In this document: positions 28,851 through 36,985 of the stretch, piece by piece | How positions within the stretch are numbered: the stretch's first letter is position 1 | How the letters are laid out: every line of letters starts with the position of its first letter | Source of the DNA: Pseudoduganella namucuonensis | Lineage (GTDB): Bacteria > Pseudomonadota > Gammaproteobacteria > Burkholderiales > Burkholderiaceae_D | NCBI RefSeq assembly: GCF_900116645.1 | Contig: NZ_FPBO01000022.1 | Coordinates: forward strand, 80,402-144,401 | DNA length: 64,000 nucleotides | Reading direction: 5' to 3' | Notes under the pieces: generated by a model | What the model saw: only the letters and a program-made list of their open reading frames with translations | What the model was told of the DNA's origin: nothing | Databases searched by the model: none | Position numbers and translations under genes: made by a program

Positions 28851-29981
28851 TCAGGCGACGAGGTCGGCGCTGGCTTGTTTTTCGCGCAGCGCCTTGGCGT
28901 TGCGGTGCCGGGCCCGCAGCCGGGGATTGGTGATCAGCCGGCCCAGCGTCTCGCCCACCACCATCGCCACCCCCAGCAACGGCAGCACCAGCATCAGCCC
29001 CGCCACCCCGGCCACCGCGCCGCCCACGAAGATCATCAGCACCGTGATCAGCGGATGCATGTGCAGGCTGCGCCCCAGCGTCAGCGGCATGAACACGAAG
29101 TCGTCCAGCAGCCGCACCATGACGAACACGCCGATCGCGCTGTAGGCCACCAGCGGGTCGCCCGGCGCGTCGGTCGAGGCCACCATCACCACCAGCGTGC
29201 AGCCGACGATGGAGCCCACGTACGGCACCCACGCCAGCACGGCGGCGATCAGCCCCAGCACCACCGGCGAGGACACGCCGATCGCCCACAGCCCGAAGGC
29301 CAGCACCGCCGTGTCGAGCACGGTCAGCTTGAGCAGGCCCTGGAAGTAGCGGTGCGCCGTCTGGTCGACCTCGTGCAGCAGGCACAGGGTGCGCTCGAAG
29401 AAGGCGTTCGGCACGGCGCGCGCCAGGAACTTCTTGAACAGGTGGCCGTCGCGCAGGAAGAAGAAGGTCAGGAAGGGCGCCAGCAGCAGCGCCGGCAGCC
29501 AGCCGGCCACCGACACCACGATCTCCGTCAGGTGGCGCTGCACGAAGTCCTCGCTGTAGGCGGCGAACTGGGTGTTGACCGTTTTGCTCAGGTGCATCTC
29601 GTGCAGGATGGGGAACTTGTCCTCCAGCGACTGCAGCAGCCCGCGCACGAAGGCGATGCCGCCGGCCATGTAGTGGCCCAGCATCTCCTGCCAGGAGTCG
29701 GACGGCGCGGCGGCCCAGCCGATGCCGATCAGCGCCGCCAGCCCCAGCACCACGATGAAGCCGCCGCCCACGATCAGCGCCGCCATGCTCTGGCCCACGC
29801 CCAGGCGCAGCAGGCGCTGCATCGGCGGTATCAGCAGGTAGTACAGGATGATGGCGAGCAGGAAGGGGACCGCCAGCCACAGCATGTGCTGCATCAGCGC
29901 CAGCAGCGCGCAGGTGGCGCCGATGATGCCGGTCCACACCACCGGCCCGGCCGGCTGCTCCCGGTGCCGCTCCACCCTCAC
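28851..29981 (-). CDS. AI-2E family transporter (PerM-like)
   Basis: A membrane protein of about 376 residues with around eight helices. A pair of N-terminal helices (LLALMQHMLWLAVPFLLAIILYYLL) is followed by a long periplasmic or cytoplasmic loop with SDSWQEMLGHYM and the family's conserved C-terminal core (AVLAWVPYVGSIVG; DDFVFMPLTLGRSLHMHPLI). The family includes the TqsA AI-2 exporter and Na+/H+ antiporters, so the substrate is open. GTG 29981 overlaps the stop of the upstream gene as GTGA, implying translational coupling; ATG 30014 is an alternative that would overlap by 37 bp. Confidence 0.82.
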   Translation of the reverse strand: MRVERHREQPAGPVVWTGIIGATCALLALMQHMLWLAVPFLLAIILYYLLIPPMQRLLRLGVGQSMAALIVGGGFIVVLGLAALIGIGWAAAPSDSWQEMLGHYMAGGIAFVRGLLQSLEDKFPILHEMHLSKTVNTQFAAYSEDFVQRHLTEIVVSVAGWLPALLLAPFLTFFFLRDGHLFKKFLARAVPNAFFERTLCLLHEVDQTAHRYFQGLLKLTVLDTAVLAFGLWAIGVSSPVVLGLIAAVLAWVPYVGSIVGCTLVVMVASTDAPGDPLVAYSAIGVFVMVRLLDDFVFMPLTLGRSLHMHPLITVLMIFVGGAVAGVAGLMLVLPLLGVAMVVGETLGRLITNPRLRARHRNAKALREKQASADLVA

Positions 29982-30457
29982 AGCGCTTCCACTTGCGAGC
30001 GGCCCGCCATCCATTCGCGCAGGCGGAAGCCGATGTGGCGCGCCAGCGCCAGCGCGATCTTGTAGCCGATGCGGGCGTCCGTCTCCATCAGCCCCATGAA
30101 GTCGGCGCGGAAGAACACCGCCAGCTCGCAGTTGTCGAGCGCGCGGGCCTGGGCGTTGCGGGGCGCGTTGTCCAGCAGGGCCAGGTCGCCGAAGAAGGAG
30201 CCGGGCGTGATTTCCGCCACCACCTCCACGCTGTCGGCGTGCGCGCGGCTGATGATCACGCGGCCCGACATCACCAGGTACAGCGCCTGGCCTTCCTCGC
30301 CCTCGTCGAAGACGATCTCGTCGGTCAGGTAGCGCCGCTCGTGCAGCAGGCCGTCGACGATCTTCAGCTCCAGCGGCGTCAGCGAGGAAAACAGCGCGGA
30401 CTCCTTCAGCCGGTGCAGGCGCGGGGACATCGTGTGCGTTTTGAGAAAGCCGAACAT
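29978..30457 (-). CDS. Cyclic nucleotide-binding domain protein
   Basis: The product is a 159-residue protein with a single CRP-type cNMP-binding domain. The beta-roll runs from LFSSLTPLELKIVDGLL to GSFFGDLALLDNAPRNAQARA, where the phosphate-binding cassette FFGDLALLDNAPRNA keeps Gly, Glu-like Asp and Arg at the usual places. There is no DNA-binding domain; a C-terminal helix (YKIALALARHIGFRLREWM) follows. It may sense cAMP made by the cyclase at 7279 and act on the downstream transporter, with which its frame overlaps by 4 bp. ATG 30457 is the likely start (GGAG 12 bp upstream); ATG 30490 is possible. Confidence 0.78.
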   Translation of the reverse strand: MFGFLKTHTMSPRLHRLKESALFSSLTPLELKIVDGLLHERRYLTDEIVFDEGEEGQALYLVMSGRVIISRAHADSVEVVAEITPGSFFGDLALLDNAPRNAQARALDNCELAVFFRADFMGLMETDARIGYKIALALARHIGFRLREWMAGRSQVEAL

Positions 30458-30575
30458 CGGGGGAAACTCCGTTGACGAGGGAAGGGGCATCTTTGATTGT
30501 GACGCATTCTTGTCAACTTGCAAGTGTCGACTGTCACAAGCGGGGGGAGGAATGTGGCGGAAACGGAAAGACAAT

Positions 30576-30602
30576 AGAAAAAGGCCCGACGAATCGGGCC
30601 TT
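30576..30602 (-). terminator. Terminator of the tRNA cluster
   Basis: Read on the minus strand: AAGGCCCGA, loop TTCG, TCGGGCC, then TTTTT. The stem covers 30583-30589 and 30594-30600. Its right half and loop are also part of the 122-bp duplicated unit. Confidence 0.9.
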
Positions 30603-30613
30603 CCTCAGGATGT

Positions 30614-30690
30614 TGGCGGAGCGGACGGGGCTCGAACCCGCGACCCCCGGCGTGACAGGCCGGTATTCTAACCAACTGAACTACCGCTCC
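30614..30690 (-). tRNA. tRNA-Asp (GTC), distal copy
   Basis: 77 nt including an encoded CCA. The acceptor stem GGAGCGG/CCGCTCC closes, the anticodon loop has GTC, and the T-arm contains GGTTCGAGCC. Position 30690 is the 5' base. Confidence 0.97.
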
Positions 30691-30735
30691 TTGCTTGCGC
30701 AATCGAACTTACGAATCGGGCCTTCCTCAGGATGT

Positions 30736-30812
30736 TGGCGGAGCGGACGGGGCTCGAACCCGCGACCCCCGGCGTGACAGGCCGGTATTCTAACCAACTG
30801 AACTACCGCTCC
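30736..30812 (-). tRNA. tRNA-Asp (GTC), proximal copy
   Basis: Identical in all 77 nt, CCA included, to the copy at 30614-30690; 45 bp separate the two genes. Confidence 0.97.
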
Positions 30813-30847
30813 TTGCTTGCGCAATCGAACTTGTTCCCATGCTCCAG

Positions 30848-30923
30848 TGGTGGGCGCTGAGAGGGTCGAACTCCCGACCTAATGCTTGTAAGGCATCCGC
30901 TCTACCAACTGAGCTAAGCGCCC
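30848..30923 (-). tRNA. tRNA-Val (TAC)
   Basis: 76 nt with encoded CCA. The acceptor stem GGGCGCT/AGCGCCC closes, the anticodon is TAC, and the D-arm has AGCTCAGTTGGTAGAGC. It is the first gene of the cluster, 35 bp upstream of the first tRNA-Asp. Confidence 0.97.
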
Positions 30924-30969
30924 CATCCCGAACACTCCGACGCTTGTCATGACGTCTGAAGGAGGCCGA

Positions 30970-30998
30970 ATTATAGACGCCCCGATTGCGTCGCGCAA
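30970..30998 (-). promoter_or_regulatory. Sigma-70 promoter of the tRNA cluster
   Basis: On the minus strand: -35 TTGCGC (30993-30998), 17-bp spacer, perfect -10 TATAAT (30970-30975), then a GC-rich discriminator (TCGGCC), as usual for stringently controlled stable RNA genes. It lies about 47 bp before tRNA-Val. Confidence 0.85.
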
Positions 30999-31141
30999 GG
31001 AATTTTTTTGGCCAGGACGCAATGTTGTCCGCCGTGGCGCGATTTTTTCGCGGCCCGATTACCTGGGACGTAATCGCCGCGGACATGCCGATTGCGGAGA
31101 ATGGCTTCCGTCGACACGACACAACCCACCAGGAGATCAGC

Positions 31142-31498
31142 ATGAACAACCCCGTCCACATCGCCGAACAATACCTGTCCGTCTGGAACGAGCGCGACGC
31201 CGCCGCGCGGCGCGCCAAGGTGGCGCGCGCCTTCACGCTCGAGGCCAGCTATGTCGATCCCATGATGCGCGGCGCCGGCCACGAGGGGATAGACGCCATG
31301 ATAGGCGCCGCCCAGGGCCACTTTCCCGGCATGCGCTTCGAACTGGACGGCGCGCCGGACGGCCACAACGACGTGGTGCGCTTCTCGTGGACGCTGGGCC
31401 TGCCGGGCGAAGCGCCGGTGGCGCGCGGCACCGACATGGCCACGGTCGATCCGGACGGCCGCCTGTCCAGCGTGACCGGCTTCCTGAACCAGGCCTGA
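31142..31498 (+). CDS. NTF2-like (SnoaL-type) small protein
   Basis: This 118-residue soluble protein has the cone-shaped NTF2 fold pattern: IAEQYLSVWNERDAAARRAKV as helix 1, TLEASYVDP as the first strand, GHEGIDAMIGAAQGHFPGM as the next helix, and RFSWTLGLPG as a core strand. Members act as small-molecule isomerases, cyclases or binding proteins; the substrate here is unknown. ATG 31142 follows AGGAGA by 6 bp; the frame is open further upstream without a matching pattern. It precedes a frameshifted alpha/beta hydrolase and a regulator, perhaps as one transcription unit. Confidence 0.72.
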   Translation: MNNPVHIAEQYLSVWNERDAAARRAKVARAFTLEASYVDPMMRGAGHEGIDAMIGAAQGHFPGMRFELDGAPDGHNDVVRFSWTLGLPGEAPVARGTDMATVDPDGRLSSVTGFLNQA

Positions 31499-31658
31499 GA
31501 GGCTGAGAGTCTTTCGATCATGCCCGCTCATCACGCCAGAAAGTGCCCGCTCGTCGTTGCAAATGCTCGCCATAGCCCGAGCTATGGCTGTGCTTTGCGC
31601 CTCGATCGGCCACTTTCTGGCGCGCTGCTCTGGCACGCCCGAAAAACTCTCAGCCTCT
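31498..31658. repeat. Nested multi-arm inverted repeat (about 160 bp)
   Basis: Three sets of arms share one centre. The outer set is AGAGGCTGAGAGT at 31498-31510 with its complement at 31646-31658 (13 bp). The middle set is CGCCAGAAAGTG at 31534-31545 with 31611-31622 (12 bp). The inner set is GCCATAGC 31569-31576 with GCTATGGC 31581-31588 (8 bp, CCGA loop). It starts at the stop codon of the NTF2-like gene and ends 12 bp before the hydrolase ATG. It could be a MITE-like insertion or a folded RNA leader. Confidence 0.85.
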
Positions 31659-31670
31659 GAGGAGACGACC

Positions 31671-32487
31671 ATGCGCGCGAACCTCATCCGCACCGCCGAC
31701 GGCGTCGACCTGTTTTACCGCGACTGGGCGCCGGCCGCCGGCAAGGGCGAACCGGTGCTGTTCGTCGGCGGCTGGTCGCTGCCGTCGGACGCCTGGAACT
31801 ACCAGATGCTGGCGCTGCGCGAGCGCGGTCTGCGCGTGCTCGCCTACGACCGGCGCGGCCATGGCCGTTCCAGCGATCCCGGCCGGGGCTACGATTTCGA
31901 CACCCTGGCCGACGATCTGGCCGCCGTCATCGAGGCGCTGGACCTGCGCGGCGCGACCCTGGTCGGCCACTCCATGGGCTGCAACGAGATCGTCCGCTAC
32001 CTGAGCCGCCATGGCGGCGACCGGGTGCGCCGCGTGGCGCTGCTGGGCACGATGACGCCGATGGTCGCCAGGGCCGACGACAACCCGGACGGCGTCGATC
32101 CCGCGCTGTTCGACTACTTCCGCAACGAGCAGCTGATGAAGGACTTTCCGCTGTGGATGGACGAGAACGTCGGCCCCTTCCTGACGCCGGAGACCACGCC
32201 CGCCATGGGGGATGGCGCTGGGGACCTCGGCGCTGGCGCTGCTCGAATGCAACCGCGCGGTGACGACGGCGGATTTCCGCGCCGAGCTGCGCGGCATCGA
32301 CCTGCCGGTGCTGCTGATCGCCGGCGACATGGACGTCAGCGCGCCGCTGGACCTGACCGCGCGGCCCACGGCGGCGCTGCTGCCAAACGCCAGGCTGAAG
32401 GTGTACCATGGCGCGCCGCACGGCATGTTCCTCACGCACATGGGGCGCGTGAACGCGGACCTGATCGAGTTTGTTTCCTCCAACTAG
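31671..32487 (+). pseudogene. Alpha/beta hydrolase gene with internal frameshift
   Basis: The two frames together give about 272 residues, the usual size of a chloroperoxidase-like hydrolase. Frame 1 (31671 to about 32205) has the oxyanion region FVGGWSLPSDAW, AYDRRGHGRS and the nucleophile elbow VGHSMGCNE. Frame 2 (about 32212-32487) has LLIAGDMDVSAPL with the acidic residue and HGAPHGMF with the catalytic His. The break is in a G-rich stretch near 32206-32214 (CATGGGGGATGG). GAGGAG precedes ATG 31671. Either the gene is broken or the sequence has a homopolymer error; all catalytic residues are otherwise present. Confidence 0.82.
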
Positions 32488-32499
32488 CCCGGAGCGCGT

Positions 32500-33336
32500 A
32501 TGAGCGTGGCCACGCCCGACCAGTATTTCAGCGATTTTTCGGCGGCCCTGCGCTATTGGCGCGGCAAGCGCGGCCACAGCCAGCTGCGCCTGTCCACCGA
32601 AAGCGGCATTTCGCAGAGGCACATCAGCTTCCTCGAGAGCGGCCGCTCGCAACCGAGCCGGGAGCTGATCCTGAAGCTGGGCGTGGTGCTCGACATCCCG
32701 CTACGGGAACGCAACGTGATGCTGCTGGCGGCCGGTTTCGCGCCGGCCTACCAGGAGCGCAAGATGGACGATCCGGAGCTGCGCGCCGTCAAGCAGGCGC
32801 TGGATTTCATGCTGGCCCAGCAGGCGCCGTACCCGGCGCTGGTGGTGGACCGGCTGTGGAACCTGGTGATGAGCAACGAGCCGGCCAACGCCTTCTTCAA
32901 GTGGCTGCTGGACATGCCGGCCGACGCGCCCATCCCGCGCGACGGCAGCGTCAACGTGCTGAAGCTGACGCTGGCGCCCGACGGCCTGCGGCCGCATCTG
33001 CGCAACTGGGAAGAGGTTGGGGCGGACCTGCTGCACTGGATACAGCGCGAGGCCATGAGCGACGGGCCGGGCAGCGAGGCGACCTCGCTGCTGTCGGAAC
33101 TGACGGCGATGGCGGGGCTGGCGGCCGGCGGCGTGGCGCCCAACCTCGACCGGCGCGCCTTGCCCTTCCTGCCGCTGGCCATCCGCAAGGACGGCGTGGA
33201 GCTGAACCTGTTCACCACCATCACCACGTTGGGCACGCCGCACGACGTGACGGTGCACGAGCTGCGGCTGGAGGCCTTCTTCCCGGCCGACGAGGCCAGC
33301 GCCGCATGGTTCCGGGCGCAAGCCAAGCACCGCTGA
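32500..33336 (+). CDS. XRE-type regulator with MmyB-like ligand domain
   Basis: The product is a 278-residue transcription factor. The N-terminal HTH (about 12-68: LRYWRGKRGHSQLRLSTESG, then ISQRHISFLESGRSQPSRELI) is of the XRE kind. A C-terminal PAS-like MmyB domain (about 100-270: YPALVVDRLWNLVMSNEPA; FTTITTLGTPHDVTVHELRLEAFFPAD) binds fatty acid in the solved members. It starts 12 bp after the hydrolase stop and probably regulates the preceding NTF2-hydrolase genes, as this class often controls an adjacent oxidoreductase or hydrolase. Regulation of itself is not shown. Confidence 0.85.
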   Translation: MSVATPDQYFSDFSAALRYWRGKRGHSQLRLSTESGISQRHISFLESGRSQPSRELILKLGVVLDIPLRERNVMLLAAGFAPAYQERKMDDPELRAVKQALDFMLAQQAPYPALVVDRLWNLVMSNEPANAFFKWLLDMPADAPIPRDGSVNVLKLTLAPDGLRPHLRNWEEVGADLLHWIQREAMSDGPGSEATSLLSELTAMAGLAAGGVAPNLDRRALPFLPLAIRKDGVELNLFTTITTLGTPHDVTVHELRLEAFFPADEASAAWFRAQAKHR

Positions 33337-33367
33337 CGCCGCTTCCGCCGGGACAAAGTGCGGAGTG

Positions 33368-33383
33368 CTGTATATAATTACAG
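33368..33383. promoter_or_regulatory. LexA (SOS) box upstream of dinB
   Basis: CTGTATATAATTACAG matches CTGT-N8-ACAG in full. A TATAAT at 33373-33378 lies inside the box and GGGACA at 33350-33355 is 17 bp upstream, so LexA binding would cover the promoter -10. Confidence 0.92.
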
Positions 33384-33408
33384 TATTCAACACTAGCTCC
33401 CGCGTTCT

Positions 33409-34557
33409 ATGGCCCGTCGCATTGCCCATCTCGACATGGATGCGTTCTACGCCTCCGTCGAGTTGCTGCGCTATCCGGAATTGCGCGGCCAGGCGGTGGT
33501 CATCGGCGGCGGCTCGGCGCACCAGCCGCGGCTGCTGGCCGACGGCAGCCGCCAGTTCTCGCGCCTGCGCGATTACGCCGGCCGCGGCGTGGTCACCACC
33601 TCCACCTACGAGGCGCGGGCGCTGGGCGTGTTTTCGGCGATGGGCATGATGAAGGCCGCCGCGCTGGCACCGGACGCGGTGCTGCTGCCGACCGACTTCG
33701 ATTCCTACCGCCGCTACTCGCGCCTGTTCAAGGCCGCCGTGGCCGGCATCGCGCCGCACATCGAGGACCGCGGCATCGACGAGATCTACATCGACCTCAG
33801 CGAGCTGCCGGACGACACGCGCGAGCTGGCGCTGCGCATCAAGGCGGCGGTGCGGGAGCACACCGGGCTGTCGTGCTCGATCGGCATCGCGCCCAACAAG
33901 CTGCTGGCCAAGATCTGCTCGGACCTGGAAAAGCCCGACGGGCTGACCGTGGTGTCGCTGGACGACGTGCCGGCCCGCATCTGGCCGCTGGCGGTGCGCA
34001 AGGTGAACGGCATCGGCCCCAAGGCCACGGCGCGGCTGGCCGAGCTGGGCATAGCGACGGTGGGCCAGGTGGCGGCGGCCGATCCGGCCCTGCTGCGGGA
34101 GCACTTCGGCCTGAACTACGCCACCTGGCTGGGCCGCGTGTCGCGCGGGCTGGACGAGCGGGCGGTGGTGACCAGCTCCGAGCCCAAGAGCATCAGCCGC
34201 GAGACCACCTTCGAGCGCGACCTGCACGCCAGGCACGACCGGGAGGCGCTGTCCGAGATCTTCACGCGGCTGTGCATGCGCCTGGGCGAGGACCTGGCGC
34301 GCAAGCGCTACGTGGGCCGCACGGTCGGCATCAAGCTGCGCTATTCGGACTTCCGCACCGTGACGCGCGACGTCACCTTGCCGGCGCCGACGGCGGACGG
34401 CGCCGCGATCCGGCGCGCGGCCGGCGAGTGCCTGCGGCGGGTGCCGCTGGAGCTGAAACTGCGGCTGCTGGGCGTGCGCGTGAGCGCGCTGAGTGGCATG
34501 GACGAGGCCGCGCCGGCCAAAACCGCAACACAGGGCGATCTTTTTTCGGACCTTTAA
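33409..34557 (+). CDS. dinB: DNA polymerase IV
   Basis: A 382-residue Y-family translesion polymerase. IAHLDMDAFYASVE at the N-terminus holds the first catalytic Asp, GIDEIYIDLS (about residue 123) holds the Asp-Glu-type pair (here DE), and SIGIAPNKLLAKICSDLEKP is the palm motif; helix-hairpin-helix GIGPKATARLAELGI and the little-finger domain follow. The tail QGDLFSDL is a beta-clamp-binding motif. It is controlled by the LexA box at 33368. The steric-gate region has Ala-Phe-Tyr, as in Pol IV. rdgC follows after 57 bp. Confidence 0.93.
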   Translation: MARRIAHLDMDAFYASVELLRYPELRGQAVVIGGGSAHQPRLLADGSRQFSRLRDYAGRGVVTTSTYEARALGVFSAMGMMKAAALAPDAVLLPTDFDSYRRYSRLFKAAVAGIAPHIEDRGIDEIYIDLSELPDDTRELALRIKAAVREHTGLSCSIGIAPNKLLAKICSDLEKPDGLTVVSLDDVPARIWPLAVRKVNGIGPKATARLAELGIATVGQVAAADPALLREHFGLNYATWLGRVSRGLDERAVVTSSEPKSISRETTFERDLHARHDREALSEIFTRLCMRLGEDLARKRYVGRTVGIKLRYSDFRTVTRDVTLPAPTADGAAIRRAAGECLRRVPLELKLRLLGVRVSALSGMDEAAPAKTATQGDLFSDL

Positions 34558-34614
34558 AAACGGCGTGTAAAATGTCGTTCCCCTGGAAATAGTTAAACAA
34601 GGCAAACCAAACTT

Positions 34615-35511
34615 ATGTGGTTCAAGAATCTGCAAATTTACCGACTGCCCGCGCCGTGGGCATTTACTCCAGAACAACTCGAAGAAGCGCTGCGCCCGCA
34701 CGCCTTCACGCCAGCGAGCAGCAACGAGCTGCTGCGCCAGGGATGGGACGCGCCGCGGCCCAATGGCGGACTGGTCCATGTGGTCAACCAGCAAATGCTG
34801 ATCCTGCTGGGCACCGAGAAGAAACTGCTGCCGGCCACGGTGATCAACCAGGTCGCCAAGGCGCGCGCCGCCGAGATGGAGGAGGCGCAAGGTTTCGCTC
34901 CGGGCAAGAAAGCCATGAAGGAACTGAAGGAGCGCGTGGCCGACGAGCTGCTGCCGCGCGCGTTCTCGATCCGCGGCAACGTCTGGACCTGGATCGACCC
35001 GGTCAACGGCTGGCTGGTGGTGGACGCCGCCAGCCCGGCCAAGGCCGATGAAGTGATCAAGCTGCTGCTGAAGGCGGTCGACCGCATGCCGCTGGAGAGC
35101 CTGCGCGTGCAGCGCTCGCCGGTGGGCGTGATGACCGAATGGCTGCAGGCCGACGATTCCCCGGCCGGCTTCACGGTGGACATGGACACCGAGCTGCGCG
35201 CCACCGGCGAAAGCAAGGCCGCCGTGCGCTACGTGCGCCACACGCTGGAGGCGGACGAGGTGCGCCGCCACATCGCCGCCGGCAAGCAGTGCACCCGCCT
35301 GGCGATGACGTGGGACAGCAAGATCTCGTTCACGTTGACCGAATCGCTGGCGCTGAAGGGCATCAAGCCGCTGGACGTGCTGAAGGAAACCGAATCGAGC
35401 ACCCGCAACGACGACGAGCGTTTCGACGGCGACTTCATGCTGATGACGGGCGAGCTGAGCAAGCTGATGACCGACGTGGTCGAAGCCCTGGGCGGCGAAG
35501 CCAAGGCCTGA
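34615..35511 (+). CDS. rdgC: Recombination-associated protein RdgC
   Basis: A 298-residue ring-forming DNA-binding protein that limits RecA function. The start MWFKNLQIYRLPAPW and blocks such as GWDAPRPNGGLVHVVNQQMLI, SLRVQRSPVGVMTEWLQ and KQCTRLAMTWDSKISFTLTE are diagnostic of the family, and the length is standard. It may be co-transcribed with SOS-controlled dinB. It ends 12 bp before a 23-bp inverted repeat. Confidence 0.95.
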   Translation: MWFKNLQIYRLPAPWAFTPEQLEEALRPHAFTPASSNELLRQGWDAPRPNGGLVHVVNQQMLILLGTEKKLLPATVINQVAKARAAEMEEAQGFAPGKKAMKELKERVADELLPRAFSIRGNVWTWIDPVNGWLVVDAASPAKADEVIKLLLKAVDRMPLESLRVQRSPVGVMTEWLQADDSPAGFTVDMDTELRATGESKAAVRYVRHTLEADEVRRHIAAGKQCTRLAMTWDSKISFTLTESLALKGIKPLDVLKETESSTRNDDERFDGDFMLMTGELSKLMTDVVEALGGEAKA

Positions 35512-35523
35512 GCCGCCGTTAAG

Positions 35524-35574
35524 AAAAAGGGGTCAGGTTCGGTATTTTTTTAATACCGAACCTGACCCCTTTTT
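35524..35574. terminator. Perfect 23-bp inverted repeat, likely bidirectional terminator
   Basis: The arms 35524-35546 and 35552-35574 pair without mismatch over TTTTT. Each arm begins AAAAAGGGGTCAGG on its own strand, so an A-run precedes and a T-run follows the stem in both directions. It lies between the convergent rdgC and asparaginase genes. The GGGGTCAG core links it to the other palindromes of the window. Confidence 0.9.
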
Positions 35575-35582
35575 ACTTGCGG

Positions 35583-36068
35583 TTACAGGGTCTGGAACAC
35601 GCCGGCGGCGCGGTTTTTCTGCACGTTGTCCCACGGGAAGACCTGGGCGTTCATCGCCACGTACACGCCGGCCGGCAGCACCTGCGCCACGCCGCAGGCG
35701 AAGCCGAGGTTGAACAGCGCGTCGGAATTGGCGATCTCGTAGGGGATCATGGCGCCGGTCAGCACGATGGTCTGGTCCAGCGCGGCCGCGCCCAGCACGG
35801 CCGCGGTTTCGCGCATGGTGTCGGTGCCGTGGATGATGACGATGGCCTTGTCCGCCGCGGCGCGGCAGGAGGCCAGCACGCGGGCGCGGTCGGCGTCCCG
35901 CATGTCCAGCGAGTCCAGCAGCGGCAGCTGCTCCAGCGTGGCGTCCACCGTCATGCGCGAGCGGGCGATGGCCTCCGGCAGATGGCTGTCCGCGAAGCCC
36001 AGCGTACCGTTCAGCTCGTTGTAGTGTTTGTCGAAGGTGCCGCCGGTGGCGATGATGCGCAGGGTCAT
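35583..36068 (-). CDS. Single-domain L-asparaginase-like protein
   Basis: This protein of 161 residues corresponds to the N-terminal domain of type I/II asparaginases. IIATGGTFDK at the N-terminus carries the first catalytic Thr and IIHGTDTMRETA (about residue 78) the second Thr with Asp. The C-terminal domain of full-length enzymes (about 330 residues) is absent, and TGAMIPYEIANSDALFNLG closes the fold. Short one-domain members are known; whether they are active on asparagine is unsure. The true start is taken as ATG 36068. It converges with rdgC. Confidence 0.78.
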   Translation of the reverse strand: MTLRIIATGGTFDKHYNELNGTLGFADSHLPEAIARSRMTVDATLEQLPLLDSLDMRDADRARVLASCRAAADKAIVIIHGTDTMRETAAVLGAAALDQTIVLTGAMIPYEIANSDALFNLGFACGVAQVLPAGVYVAMNAQVFPWDNVQKNRAAGVFQTL

Positions 36069-36213
36069 GATGTCGTTCCGAGGAAATAAGCCGAATAGGA
36101 ACGAATCATAACGTGAAGCGCCCGCCGCGTGAAACCGCGAGAAACATTGCTCTCTCATCTGGAAACTTCGGTATTCTGTGAGTACACTGGTTTCTTTGTC
36201 CCGAAGACCCGCC

Positions 36214-36969
36214 ATGAAAGCGCTCGCACCCGGCACCGTTATTTTCCACCGTCATCGCGGCTACGGCGTGATCACGGCGGTCAACCTGTTGACCGGCTGG
36301 ATCGCCGCCCGTTTCGGCAGCGAGTCGCGCACGCTGGACCTGAACCTCTCCACCGACGAGGTGCAATTCGCCGACGGCGAGGCCATCCTGTTCCGCCGCG
36401 CGCCGCCGGACCGCATGCCGCACGCGCGCCTGATGGCGGTGGTGCGCGAGTTGCACAAGGCGGGTTACCAGAAGCTCTATCTATACTCCTGGCCCAAGCC
36501 GTCCGGCCTGCACTGGCGCTGGCACCTGTTCACCGGTCCGCGCGACTGGATGCAGCGTTCCTGGCGCGAGGGCTGGTACGGCTCCGGCGCCGATTACAAC
36601 GTCAACCCCGTGATGGGCTGGGGCGACATGCCGGGCGCCTCCACGGACGAGCTGATCCACGCGCTGGCGAAGTTCGATCCGCAGGGGCTGGCGCAGGCGC
36701 TGGGCCGCGACGAGGACCACACCGCCTGGTTCGCCGCCGTGTGCGACGCGCTGCTGCCCGGTTATATGTACAGCCTGGACATGCGGCGCCCGGACGGCGG
36801 CCCGCTGACGGAGATGCCGCCGGTGCCGGTGATCCCGGTGCGCGGCACCTTGCCGCCGTACAGCGGTCCCGACCTGCCGTGGCCGCCGGGCTGGTCCGGC
36901 CTGTGGACCAAGGTCCACGTCATGCCCGAGCCCCGCCCCAACTTCAGCGGCATTCCCGAAACCCCGTAG
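36214..36969 (+). CDS. Conserved hypothetical protein
   Basis: A 251-residue protein of unknown function. The first 60 residues (LAPGTVIFHRHRGYGVITAVN) form a beta-rich module like the CarD/RapA-type small barrel: a statement PGTVIFHRHRGYGVI followed by IAARFGSE. The rest is Trp-rich (YSWPKPSGLHWRWHLFTGPRDW; MGWGDMPG) and has a proline-rich end. No signal or membrane segments. The start at ATG 36214 agrees with the pattern; the frame is open to 36178. It converges on the 2-hydroxyacid dehydrogenase gene. Confidence 0.6.
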   Translation: MKALAPGTVIFHRHRGYGVITAVNLLTGWIAARFGSESRTLDLNLSTDEVQFADGEAILFRRAPPDRMPHARLMAVVRELHKAGYQKLYLYSWPKPSGLHWRWHLFTGPRDWMQRSWREGWYGSGADYNVNPVMGWGDMPGASTDELIHALAKFDPQGLAQALGRDEDHTAWFAAVCDALLPGYMYSLDMRRPDGGPLTEMPPVPVIPVRGTLPPYSGPDLPWPPGWSGLWTKVHVMPEPRPNFSGIPETP

Positions 36970-36985
36970 ACTTGCCGCCGCCACA

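Larger units (their letters stand above)
30589..30832. repeat. Exact 122-bp tandem duplication carrying tRNA-Asp
   Basis: Positions 30589-30710 are repeated without change at 30711-30832. Each unit contains one complete tRNA-Asp gene, about 25 bp of 3' flank that begins with half of the terminator hairpin, and 20 bp of 5' flank. The identity of the flanks shows a recent duplication. Confidence 0.95.

Noticed and set aside
32205..33377. Continuation of hydrolase frame 1 to 33377
   Set aside because: After the frameshift it reads through the hydrolase end and the MmyB-type regulator out of frame and is not a real fusion protein.
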